NCBI GenBank assembly: GCA_038323315.1
Contig: JBBQGU010000180.1
Location: 1-7,933, forward strand
DNA from: Stagnihabitans sp038323315
GTDB taxonomy: Bacteria; Pseudomonadota; Alphaproteobacteria; Rhodobacterales; Rhodobacteraceae
Direction of reading: 5' to 3'
DNA length: 7,933 nt
In this document: positions 1 to 5,861 of the stretch, piece by piece
How positions within the stretch are numbered: position 1 is the first letter of the stretch
Layout: every line of letters starts with the position of its first letter
Made by a program: the position numbers and the translations under genes
Notes under the pieces: model-generated
The model's database searches: none
What the model was told of the DNA's origin: nothing
Seen by the model: only the letters and a program-made list of their open reading frames with translations

Positions 1-836
1 GTCACATCCGTGGCGCGCAAATCCTCCAACCCGATCGAGGGCGCACGGCGGTTCAGATCGGTATCGGCCAACTGTCCATCGCCCAGGAAAAACTTGCCCG
101 TGCTGTCCGCCACGGCCCCCTTTTCCAACAGTTCCGCCGCCTCCTCCGCCGTTAGGATACCGCTGGTCGACAGCAAAGCGCCGGGCGAGCAATCACCCAC
201 CGAGATGATCGACCACGGTGCCGCGCGCGCTGCCTGCAAGGTTTCGCGCACCAGTCGTTGGCGCAGCACGACCTGACAATCCGCCTCGCTGTCGGTCAGA
301 AAGGGGGCTGGCAGAAACAGCGCCGATCCGCCGGTCAGGGCGGCCAATCTGGTGCAAACGTCAAACGGACTGGTCTCGGACGTCCGTGCCATCGACCCCA
401 TCAGCGACACGAAGCACAGGCCGGGATTGCGCAACCCCGTCACCGCCTGCGCCATCGCGGCCATGGTGCGGCCCCAGCCGACGCCGATAGTCACCGCCCC
501 ATCCCGTCCGATCCGCGCCAGAAACGCCGCCGCGACAATCCCGACCGCCCGCCGTGCCGCCGCCTCATCCGCCACCGGCCCGGACGTCGGGGCCACGCGC
601 ACCTCGGTCAATCCGAACCGCGCCGCCAGTTGGTCCGCCAATACCAGCGTTCCCGTCGTCTCATGTGCGATCGACACCCGCACCAGCCCCTGATCCCGCG
701 CCTCGGCCAACAGCCGCAGCACCTTGAACCGCGAAATGCCCAGATGCTGGCTGACCTCCTCCTGGCTCAGCCGGCCCACATGGTACAGCCAGGCCACCTG
801 CACCAGATCGTCATTGTCGCGCATGGATTGGGACAT
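1..836 (-). CDS. SorC-family sugar-binding transcriptional regulator (C-terminus cut by window edge)
   Basis: The minus-strand reading frame runs open for 278 residues from the ATG at 836 and leaves the window before a stop. Residues 11-55 form a SorC/DeoR-type winged helix-turn-helix, with the recognition part around LSQEEVSQHLGISRFKVLRL (23-42). The rest matches the SorC effector domain: the glycine-rich TIGVGWGRTM at 116-125, which in the family lies in the phosphosugar pocket, and the FFLGDG...LNRRAPSIGLEDLR stretch near 249-273 typical of its end. About 40-50 residues are probably missing. SorC regulators are cytoplasmic, act as oligomers, and respond to phosphorylated sugars; LsrR is a member. 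Its divergent position next to a sugar kinase operon suggests local control, probably repression lifted by the kinase product. A second in-frame ATG at 824 is possible; neither start has a strong ribosome binding site. Confidence 0.93.
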   Translation of the reverse strand, partial: MSQSMRDNDDLVQVAWLYHVGRLSQEEVSQHLGISRFKVLRLLAEARDQGLVRVSIAHETTGTLVLADQLAARFGLTEVRVAPTSGPVADEAAARRAVGIVAAAFLARIGRDGAVTIGVGWGRTMAAMAQAVTGLRNPGLCFVSLMGSMARTSETSPFDVCTRLAALTGGSALFLPAPFLTDSEADCQVVLRQRLVRETLQAARAAPWSIISVGDCSPGALLSTSGILTAEEAAELLEKGAVADSTGKFFLGDGQLADTDLNRRAPSIGLEDLRATDV

Positions 837-872
837 TGGAGCTTTCGCAGGCCAAAAGCGGCACATGGGGTC

Positions 873-903
873 AGTATAAACGCTTGACCCACCACCCCGT
901 CAA
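873..903 (-). promoter_or_regulatory. Candidate promoter of the SorC regulator gene
   Basis: On the minus strand a TTGACG -35 (903-898) is followed after 19 nt by TATACT (878-873), or after 18 nt by TTATAC. The -10 element is close to the sigma-70 consensus; the spacing is slightly long. It lies about 37 nt before the regulator start and overlaps the opposing promoter for the kinase operon, so polymerases on the two could exclude each other. This is sequence-motif evidence only. Confidence 0.45.
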
Positions 904-913
904 CGCCTATCAC
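884..913 (+). promoter_or_regulatory. Candidate promoter of the kinase-E1-E2 operon
   Basis: TTGACC at 884-889 is followed after 18 nt by TATCAC at 908-913, giving a housekeeping-sigma-like promoter with predicted transcription start near 920. The perfect inverted repeat at 917-933 would then cover the start site, a usual place for a repressor operator. Each of the two divergent -35 elements sits inside the other promoter's spacer. The -10 is only moderately good. Confidence 0.4.
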
Positions 914-916
914 ATA

Positions 917-933
917 TGTGCAGAACTTGCACA
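917..933. promoter_or_regulatory. Perfect inverted repeat, probable SorC-regulator operator
   Basis: TGTGCA-GAACT-TGCACA is a perfect 6-bp inverted repeat around a 5-bp centre in the gap between the divergent regulator and kinase genes. It overlaps the predicted start site of the kinase promoter and lies just upstream of the regulator's own -35. Odd-centred dyads of 15-21 bp next to the regulator gene are typical SorC/DeoR-type operators. Part of it, TGCAGAACT, recurs with one change (TGCAAAACT) inside the palindrome upstream of the transporter genes at 5772-5780. An overlapping palindrome CACATATGTG (911-920) may extend the site. Confidence 0.5.
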
Positions 934-937
934 AACA

Positions 938-951
938 CCGCAGGGCTGCGG
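938..951 (+). repeat. Inverted repeat / small leader hairpin before the kinase gene
   Basis: CCGCAG-GG-CTGCGG is a perfect dyad, foldable in RNA as a 5-bp stem with a GGGC loop. It falls about 20-30 nt downstream of the predicted start site and ends 23 nt before the kinase ATG. It may stabilise the 5' end of the mRNA or be a second protein-binding dyad. It has no T tract, so it is not a terminator. Confidence 0.35.
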
Positions 952-974
952 CGCAACCGGGGGAAAAGCGGCGC

Positions 975-2468
975 ATGGCCTATGTCATCGGCATCGACGG
1001 CGGGACAGAATCGCTGCGGGCGCATGTGTTCGACCTGTCGGGCCGGTCGCGCGGCGTGGGCAAGGGGGCCTATGTCACCACCTTCCCCGAACCGGGCCAG
1101 GCCGAGCAGAACCCCGACGACTGGTGGCATGCCGCAGGCGTGGCCGTGCGCGAGGCTTTGGCGGTGTCCGGCATCCCACCCGACCAGATCGGCGCGATTG
1201 CCTGCGACACCACATCCTGCACCGTCGTGGCGCTGGACGCCGAGGGTCGCCCGCTGCGGCCTTGCCTGCTGTGGATGGACATTCGCGCCCACCGCGAGGC
1301 TGCCGAGGTGGCAGGCTGCGGCGACCCGGCCCTGCGCCTGAACGGCAACGGGGCAGGGCCGGTCAGCCCGGAATGGATGATCCCCAAGGCGCTGTGGCTG
1401 AAACGCCATCAGCCCGATATCTGGGCCCGTGCGGCGATGCTGGGCGAGTATCAGGATTACATGACCCTGCGTCTGACCGGCCGCTGGGCCGCCAGCCTGA
1501 ACAACGTCACCATGCGCTGGCATTATCAGACTTTGGCGGGTGGCTGGCCGTTGTCGATGCTGGCGCGGCTGGACCTGTCGGACCTTGCCGCGCGCTGGCC
1601 GTCCGAGATTGTCGCACCCGGTCAGGTGATCGGCCCCCTGACGGCGGATGCTGCCCAACACCTCGGCCTGAACGCAGGCACGCCGGTTGTGCAGGGCGGG
1701 GCGGATGCGTTTATCGGGATGATCGGGCTGGGCGTCACGCAACCGGGCGATCTGGCGATGATCACCGGGTCGTCGCATCTGCATCTGGGCGTGGCCGACC
1801 GTATGGTTCATGCGCCCGGCGTCTGGGGCACCTATATGGATTGCGTCTATCCCGGTCGGCCGATCATCGAGGGTGGCCAAACCTCGACCGGCTCGGTCAT
1901 CGCGTGGTTCAAGCGCAACTTTGCCGAACATATGGATTTCGACACGCTGAACGCGCTGGCCGCCGCGATCCCGCCGGGGGCCGAGGGGTTGGTGGCCGTC
2001 GATCACTTCCAAGGCAACCGGACGCCGCACACCGACCCCCTGGCGCGTGGAGCCATCACCGGGCTGACCCTGAAACACACGCCTGCACATGTCTACCGCG
2101 CCTTGGTGGAATCGGTGTGCTTCGGCACCCGCGCCATTGTGGAAACCTTTGGTGCCGCCTTCACCGCCCGCCGCATCGTCGTGGCAGGCGGGGCCACCCG
2201 CGCGCCGTTCTGGCTGCAACTGCACGCCGACACCCTTGGCCTGCCGCTGGAACTGACCGAAGAACCCGAGGCTTGTGCCCTTGGCTCGGCGATCCTTGCC
2301 GCCCACGGGGCCGGGCATTTCCCGACCATCGACGCCGCTTGTGCCGCCATGGTCCGCACAGCCCGGCGGATCGAACCCGACATGGCAGCCCACGCCGCCT
2401 ATGCCCCGATCTATGCCCGCTACCGCGCCGCATATCCCGCCCTTATCCCGCTGCGAGAGGCCGAATGA
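975..2468 (+). CDS. FGGY-family carbohydrate kinase, ribulokinase-like
   Basis: This 497-residue cytoplasmic kinase should transfer the ATP phosphate to a sugar or ketose hydroxyl. The N-terminal FGGY domain opens with YVIGIDGGTESLRAHVFD (3-20), the phosphate-1 motif. GGADAFIG at 241-248 supplies the likely catalytic base Asp244. ITGSSHLHLG (263-272) is the phosphate-2 segment and VAGGATRAPFWLQLHAD (403-419) the adenosine-binding region. FQGNRTPHTDP (345-355) resembles the GNRSP-type motif of pentulose kinases of the AraB/ribulokinase-like branch, so a pentulose or related ketose is the best substrate class; the exact sugar cannot be read. The start at 975 fits the family N-terminus. An upstream in-frame ATG at 918 would add 19 unlikely residues and overlap the operator. 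Only a weak purine run (GGGGGAAAA, 959-967) precedes the start. Its TGA overlaps the ATG of E1-alpha. Confidence 0.93.
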   Translation: MAYVIGIDGGTESLRAHVFDLSGRSRGVGKGAYVTTFPEPGQAEQNPDDWWHAAGVAVREALAVSGIPPDQIGAIACDTTSCTVVALDAEGRPLRPCLLWMDIRAHREAAEVAGCGDPALRLNGNGAGPVSPEWMIPKALWLKRHQPDIWARAAMLGEYQDYMTLRLTGRWAASLNNVTMRWHYQTLAGGWPLSMLARLDLSDLAARWPSEIVAPGQVIGPLTADAAQHLGLNAGTPVVQGGADAFIGMIGLGVTQPGDLAMITGSSHLHLGVADRMVHAPGVWGTYMDCVYPGRPIIEGGQTSTGSVIAWFKRNFAEHMDFDTLNALAAAIPPGAEGLVAVDHFQGNRTPHTDPLARGAITGLTLKHTPAHVYRALVESVCFGTRAIVETFGAAFTARRIVVAGGATRAPFWLQLHADTLGLPLELTEEPEACALGSAILAAHGAGHFPTIDAACAAMVRTARRIEPDMAAHAAYAPIYARYRAAYPALIPLREAE

Positions 2469-3487
2469 CCCTGAACACCGCCCCCCTGGACCGCTACCGC
2501 ATGATGCGCCGCATCCGTTCGTTCGAGGAGCGGGTGGGGGAATTGTTCCTGAAGGGCGAAAGTGCCGGTTCCATGCTGCACCTGTCGATTGGCGAGGAGG
2601 CCGTGGTCGGCATGACTGGCGCGATGCAGGCCGGCGACACCTTTACCACGCATCACAGAGGTCATGGTGTGTTCATCGGGCGCGGTGGCGACCCTGCGCG
2701 GATGATGGCCGAGATTGCGGGCAAAGAGGATGGCTATTGCCGGGGCAAGGGCGGGTCCATGCACATCGCCGACCGCGCCTTGGGGCATCTGGGGGCCAAT
2801 GCGATTGTCGGCGGCGGCATTCCGCATGTCGTGGGGGCGGGGATCAGCTATCGCAATGCAGGCTTGGGGCAGATCTCGGTCGCGTTCTTTGGCGACGGGG
2901 CGATGTCGCAGGGCATCTTGTACGAATCGATGAACATGGCAGCGCTGTGGCACCTGCCGGTGATCTTTTGCTGTATCAACAACCAGTACGGCATGGGCAC
3001 CCGTGTGGACCGTTCCGCCGGCAACCGCGACTTTCCGGCCCGCGCGCAGGCCTTTGGCCTGAACGCCGCCCGAGCCGATGGTGCCGATGTCGAGGCCGTG
3101 CATGATGCCGCCACCGCCCTGACCGGTGCCGCACGGCAGGGTCGCCCCGGATACCTGGAAATCGACGCCTACCGCTTTTACGGCCACGCAAGGATGGACA
3201 AATCCCCCTACCGCACACCGCAGGAAGAAGCCGAAGGCCGCGCCCGTGACCCGCTACTGGCCGCTCGCAGCCGCCTTGAAACCTCGGGGCTTGCCTCGGA
3301 CGCTGATCTGGGCGGCATCGACGGCGATGCGGCGGTTGAGATGGACCTTGCCTTGGCCCATGCCATCGCCGCCGCCCCCCCGGCCTTGTCGACCATGTTT
3401 CAGGATGTGTATGCGCCCGGCACGCCAGCCCCCCGCCCGCAGGCCGAACGTCTGGCCGCAATCTTGTCGGAAGGGGCGCGGGCATGA
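2465..3487 (+). CDS. Thiamine-diphosphate dehydrogenase E1 component, alpha subunit (acetoin dehydrogenase AcoA-like)
   Basis: The 340-residue product is full length for E1-alpha of the 2-oxo-acid/acetoin dehydrogenase family. HHRGHG is at 63-68. KGKGGSMH-like RGKGGSMH (93-100) and LGANAIVGGGIP (109-120) match AcoA and PdhA proteins. The ThDP/Mg motif starts at GDG (143-145) and ends at INN (171-173). In known relatives, alpha2beta2 E1 decarboxylates a 2-oxo acid or cleaves acetoin and passes the acyl or acetyl unit to the E2 lipoyl group. The C-terminal loop reads YGHARMDKSPYRT (239-251), where many E1-alphas have GHS.SD, so the usual loop serines are absent. The start overlaps the kinase stop in an ATGA, with GAGAGG four nt upstream. 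Specificity (acetoin-like ketol versus 2-oxo acid) is inferred mainly from the AcoC-type E2 next door. Confidence 0.92.
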   Translation: MTLNTAPLDRYRMMRRIRSFEERVGELFLKGESAGSMLHLSIGEEAVVGMTGAMQAGDTFTTHHRGHGVFIGRGGDPARMMAEIAGKEDGYCRGKGGSMHIADRALGHLGANAIVGGGIPHVVGAGISYRNAGLGQISVAFFGDGAMSQGILYESMNMAALWHLPVIFCCINNQYGMGTRVDRSAGNRDFPARAQAFGLNAARADGADVEAVHDAATALTGAARQGRPGYLEIDAYRFYGHARMDKSPYRTPQEEAEGRARDPLLAARSRLETSGLASDADLGGIDGDAAVEMDLALAHAIAAAPPALSTMFQDVYAPGTPAPRPQAERLAAILSEGARA

Positions 3488-4482
3488 CCGAAACCACCTA
3501 CCGCGACGCGATCCGTCAGGCGCTGCTGGATGCGATGCAGGCCGACCCCTCGGTCATTCTGATCGGCGAGGAGGTCGGGCTTTACGGCGGCGCTTATGGC
3601 GTGACCAAGGGCCTGATCGACCTGTTCGGCGCCAACCGTGTGATCGACGCGCCCATCTCGGAAGCTGCGATTGTCGGCGCCGCCATCGGGGCCGCCATGA
3701 CCGGCCTGCGCCCTGTGGCAGAACTGATGTATGTCGATTTTATCGGCATGACGATGGACCAACTGGCCAATCAGGCCGCCAAAAGCCGCTACATGTTCGG
3801 CGGCCAGATCAGCGTGCCGATGGTTCTGCGGACCCAAGGCGGCACCGGGCGGTCGGCTGCCGCCCAGCATTCCCAAAGCCTCGAGGCCTGGGTTTTTCAC
3901 ACGCCCGGCCTGCGTCTGGTGATGCCCGCCACGGTCAACGACGCCTACCACCTGCTGCGCCAGTCGCTGACGCAAGCCGACCCGGTGGTGTTTATCGAAC
4001 ACAAGGGGCTTTACACGATGAAGGGCACGCTGGACACGACCGCCCCCGACGGCGCATGGGGCCAGCCCGTGCTCCGCCGTGAAGGGGCCGATCTGGTGAT
4101 CCTGTCCTACAGCCGTATGCTGCACGAAAGCCTTGCCGCCGCCGAACGGCTGTCGCAGGCCGGTGTCGATGCCTGCGTGATCGACCTGCGCTGCCTGAAT
4201 CCGATGGATGAGGCCCCGCTGGTCGAGGCCGTCAAACGCACCGGCCGTGCAATGGTCGTGACCGAGGGTGTGGTGACAGGCTCCGTCGCCTCCGACATCG
4301 CCGCCCGCCTGTCCGAGGTGTGTTTCGACTGGCTGGAGGAGCCGATCCTGCGGCTGGGCGGCGAGGATATCCCGATCCCGGTCTCGCCCTTGCTGGAAAA
4401 AGGCTCGATCCCCTCGGCCACCCTGATCCACGACACCGCCCTGTGGCTGGTGACGCGAAAGGCCCCGCCATGGGCCGCATGA
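3484..4482 (+). CDS. Thiamine-diphosphate dehydrogenase E1 component, beta subunit (acetoin dehydrogenase AcoB-like)
   Basis: The 332-residue protein is the partner subunit that completes the alpha2beta2 E1 active site. The pyrimidine-binding domain includes LIGEEVG (26-32), GGAYGVTKGL (35-44) and PISEAAIVGAAIGAA (57-71). Glu60 there is the family's conserved glutamate that activates the ThDP ring. AELMYVDFIGMTMDQLANQ (79-97), RYMFGGQ (102-108) and AAAQHSQS (125-132) are typical of AcoB/PdhB. The transketolase C-terminal domain follows, with DLVILSYS (203-210) and DACVIDLRCLNPMD (229-242). It has no N-terminal lipoyl domain, unlike some alphaproteobacterial PdhB proteins, which argues against the housekeeping pyruvate dehydrogenase. 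The start overlaps the alpha stop (ATGA), with GGAAGGGG seven nt upstream, so equal, coupled synthesis of both subunits is likely. Confidence 0.93.
   Translation: MTETTYRDAIRQALLDAMQADPSVILIGEEVGLYGGAYGVTKGLIDLFGANRVIDAPISEAAIVGAAIGAAMTGLRPVAELMYVDFIGMTMDQLANQAAKSRYMFGGQISVPMVLRTQGGTGRSAAAQHSQSLEAWVFHTPGLRLVMPATVNDAYHLLRQSLTQADPVVFIEHKGLYTMKGTLDTTAPDGAWGQPVLRREGADLVILSYSRMLHESLAAAERLSQAGVDACVIDLRCLNPMDEAPLVEAVKRTGRAMVVTEGVVTGSVASDIAARLSEVCFDWLEEPILRLGGEDIPIPVSPLLEKGSIPSATLIHDTALWLVTRKAPPWAA
4457..4462 (+). promoter_or_regulatory. Ribosome binding site deciding the E2 start
   Basis: GAAAGG ends seven nt before the ATG at 4470, good Shine-Dalgarno spacing. A second in-frame ATG at 4479 forms the ATGA overlap seen at the two previous junctions, but would sit 16 nt from this site. 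The start at 4470 is therefore preferred; the two proteins differ by three residues (MGR). Confidence 0.5.
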
Positions 4483-5663
4483 CACTGACCCTGCCGCGCC
4501 TTGGCGAAACGATGGAAGAGGCCCGCGTGACCGAATGGCTGGTCGCCCCCGGTGCCACCTTTGCCCGCGGCGATGTGCTGCTGGAGGTGGAAACCGACAA
4601 GACCGTGGTCGAGGTTCCCGCCCTCGCCGCCGGCACCCTGATCGCCCAGCTTGTGGCGCCGGGCGACATGGTGGCACTGGACCATCCGATTGCCGAGGTC
4701 GAGGTGCAGGGCGCAGAGCCCGCCCGCAATCCTGCACCCGCGCCAGTCGAGGCGCTTGCTGCATTCCCGGCCCCAACCATGCTTGCGCCGACGATCCTGC
4801 CCGGCACCCGCCCCGCTGCCAGCCCCGCCGCGCGCGCCGCTGCTCGCCATGTCGGGATGGACCTGTCCACTTTGCAAGGCACAGGCCGCCGGGGCCGTAT
4901 TCAGGCCCTTGATGTTCCAACCGGGCAGGGCGGGCCGACGCTGGTTCTGCTGCACGGCCTGTTCGACACGCCCAAAGGCTGGCGCGACCTGCCGCGCCGG
5001 ATGCAGGCGGCGGGCCATAGGGTGCTGACGCTGAACCTGCCCGGCCACGGTGACAGCGCCCCGGCCACCAGTGTCGAGGCGGCAACAGACCAACTCGCCG
5101 TACAGATGCCGCCCGGCCCCCTGCGCCTGATCGGCCATTCGCTGGGTGCTGCATTGGCGGTACGGCTGGCCCTGCGCCTGGGCACGCGGGTACAGCGGCT
5201 GGTGCTGTCGGCCCCGGCTGGCCTTGGCCCGCGCATCAATGCCGATTTCACCGAAGGCATGCTGGCCGCCCAAACCCCTGCCGGCCTGGCCCGCGCGCTG
5301 GCGCTGCTGGGCGCTGGGCCGCTGTCGGCGCAGATGCTGGGCGCGGAACTGAACCGCCTGACCGCCGAAAAACCGGGCCATACCGCCTTGGCCCATGCCA
5401 CCGCCAAGGGCGGCTTTCAGCAAATCGACATCACCGCCGATCTCGCTCGCCTGACCTGTCCCGTCACCGTCCTGTTCGGCACCGATGACCTTATCCTGTC
5501 GTGGCAGGACGTGGCGCATCTGCCGCCCACAACCGCCATTCACCTGATCCGGGGCGCAGGCCATCTGCCGCACCACGCCGCCCCTGATCTGTTGGTGTCG
5601 CTGACCACCGACAATTCCCCAACGGCCCGGCCCCTGACTGACCGGAGGTTCGGGCAAGTCTGA
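4470..5663 (+). CDS. AcoC-like E2: lipoyl domain + E3-binding-like segment + alpha/beta-hydrolase domain
   Basis: The 397-residue protein has three parts. Residues 4-80 are a lipoyl domain, with LPRLGETM (8-15) and VETDKTVVEVPA (40-51); Lys44 is the lipoylation site. Residues 83-112 are an Ala/Pro-rich linker. Residues 115-149, with ASPAARAAARHVG and LQGTGRRGRI, look like the peripheral subunit-binding domain that holds E1 or E3 in E2 proteins. Residues 155-380 are an alpha/beta hydrolase: oxyanion HG (162-163), nucleophile elbow GHSLG with Ser224, probable acid Asp340 and base His365 (GAGHLP). SAPAGLGPRINADF (247-260) closely resembles AcoC. The usual CoA-acyltransferase domain with HxxxD is absent, as in AcoC of the Pseudomonas/Ralstonia acetoin system. 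It should carry the acyl group from E1 to CoA. It ends in a roughly 18-residue polar tail. The gene overlaps E1-beta by 13 nt. Confidence 0.9.
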   Translation: MGRMTLTLPRLGETMEEARVTEWLVAPGATFARGDVLLEVETDKTVVEVPALAAGTLIAQLVAPGDMVALDHPIAEVEVQGAEPARNPAPAPVEALAAFPAPTMLAPTILPGTRPAASPAARAAARHVGMDLSTLQGTGRRGRIQALDVPTGQGGPTLVLLHGLFDTPKGWRDLPRRMQAAGHRVLTLNLPGHGDSAPATSVEAATDQLAVQMPPGPLRLIGHSLGAALAVRLALRLGTRVQRLVLSAPAGLGPRINADFTEGMLAAQTPAGLARALALLGAGPLSAQMLGAELNRLTAEKPGHTALAHATAKGGFQQIDITADLARLTCPVTVLFGTDDLILSWQDVAHLPPTTAIHLIRGAGHLPHHAAPDLLVSLTTDNSPTARPLTDRRFGQV

Positions 5664-5694
5664 CCTGCTGCTTTCGCCGCGCGCCGGACGTCAA

Positions 5695-5710
5695 GGCCCC
5701 CTTTGGGGCC
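5695..5710 (+). terminator. GC hairpin after the E2 gene, possible operon end
   Basis: GGCCCC-CTTT-GGGGCC forms a 6-bp all-GC stem with a 4-nt loop, 31 nt after the E2 stop. No T tract follows (AACTTAATCA), so it is a weak intrinsic terminator; it could instead protect the mRNA 3' end. Partial read-through into the transporter genes is quite possible. Confidence 0.4.
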
Positions 5711-5765
5711 AACTTAATCATGCGATCTGGGCAAGCACATGAAAAACCTGACAAATATTTTTCCG

Positions 5766-5789
5766 CAATCCTGCAAAACTGCTGGATTG
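5766..5789. promoter_or_regulatory. 24-bp imperfect palindrome, probable operator of the transporter operon
   Basis: Outer arms CAATCC (5766-5771) and GGATTG (5784-5789) and inner arms GCA (5773-5775) and TGC (5780-5782) pair around one centre, so 9 of 12 positions are symmetric. It overlaps the -35 region of the candidate promoter, fitting a repressor site. Its middle TGCAAAACT resembles TGCAGAACT of the dyad at 917-933, which suggests, without proving, that the same SorC regulator binds both. Confidence 0.45.
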
Positions 5790-5815
5790 ACGCGTAATTC
5801 TGCTTAAAGTAGCCA
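5787..5815 (+). promoter_or_regulatory. Candidate promoter of the ABC-transporter genes
   Basis: TTGACG at 5787-5792 is a good -35, but the hexamer 17 nt downstream (TAGCCA, 5810-5815) is a poor -10. TAAAGT (5805-5810) is a better -10 but pairs only with a weak -35 at 5783-5788. Either way transcription would begin near 5816-5822. An AT-rich run (AAATATTTTT, 5753-5762) just upstream could act as an UP element. A separate promoter makes sense given the 198-bp gap. Confidence 0.4.
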
Positions 5816-5826
5816 CGACAACGAAC

Positions 5827-5848
5827 CGCCCCAAAAGGGGCGTCTTTT
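5827..5848 (+). other. Leader hairpin with T-rich tail before the binding-protein gene
   Basis: CGCCCC-AAAA-GGGGCG is a 6-bp GC stem with an A4 loop, followed directly by TCTTTT, so it has the form of an intrinsic terminator. It ends exactly where the Shine-Dalgarno GGGAGGAG begins. With transcription starting near 5816-5822 it would be the first structure of the mRNA, more suited to protecting the 5' end. For transcripts reading through from the E2 gene it could act as a real terminator. Confidence 0.5.
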
Positions 5849-5856
5849 GGGAGGAG
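5849..5856 (+). promoter_or_regulatory. Strong ribosome binding site for the substrate-binding protein
   Basis: GGGAGGAG lies five nt before the ATG at 5862 and eight before the ATG at 5865, so both starts are feasible. It is the best Shine-Dalgarno sequence in the window, fitting the high level at which periplasmic binding proteins are made. Confidence 0.7.
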
Positions 5857-5861
5857 ACGAC

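Noticed and set aside
900..2393. Long minus-strand open frame (497 codons) opposite the kinase gene
   Set aside because: It is a shadow of high-GC codon bias: no recognisable domain, and the plus strand encodes a complete kinase.
836..2464. 543-codon TTG-started upstream extension in frame with E1-alpha
   Set aside because: It runs out of frame through the whole kinase gene and reads as Arg/Gly-rich nonsense; E1-alpha homology begins at 2465.
975..2468. Naming the kinase LsrK
   Set aside because: Its GNRTPHTDP and EGGQTSTGSV segments fit ribulokinase-like FGGY proteins better than LsrK, and AI-2 processing genes are missing.
3400..5154. Long minus-strand open frame (584 codons) opposite the E1-beta and E2 genes
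   Set aside because: The composition is Arg/Gly/Pro/Ala-rich without motifs, and it spans two well-supported genes on the other strand.
2465..5663. Housekeeping pyruvate dehydrogenase complex
   Set aside because: The E2 lacks the CoA-acyltransferase domain, E1-beta lacks the N-terminal lipoyl domain often seen in alphaproteobacteria, and the neighbours are sugar-uptake genes.
5720..5797. Possible 25-residue leader peptide (ATG to TAA) in the gap before the transporter genes
   Set aside because: It has no ribosome binding site, no regulatory codon run, and its frame lies over the palindrome and -35. Chance is the simpler reading.
5783..5803. Possible sigma-54 promoter (acetoin operons are often AcoR/sigma-54 controlled)
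   Set aside because: GG and GC elements are not at the required -24/-12 spacing, and no AcoR-like gene is present.
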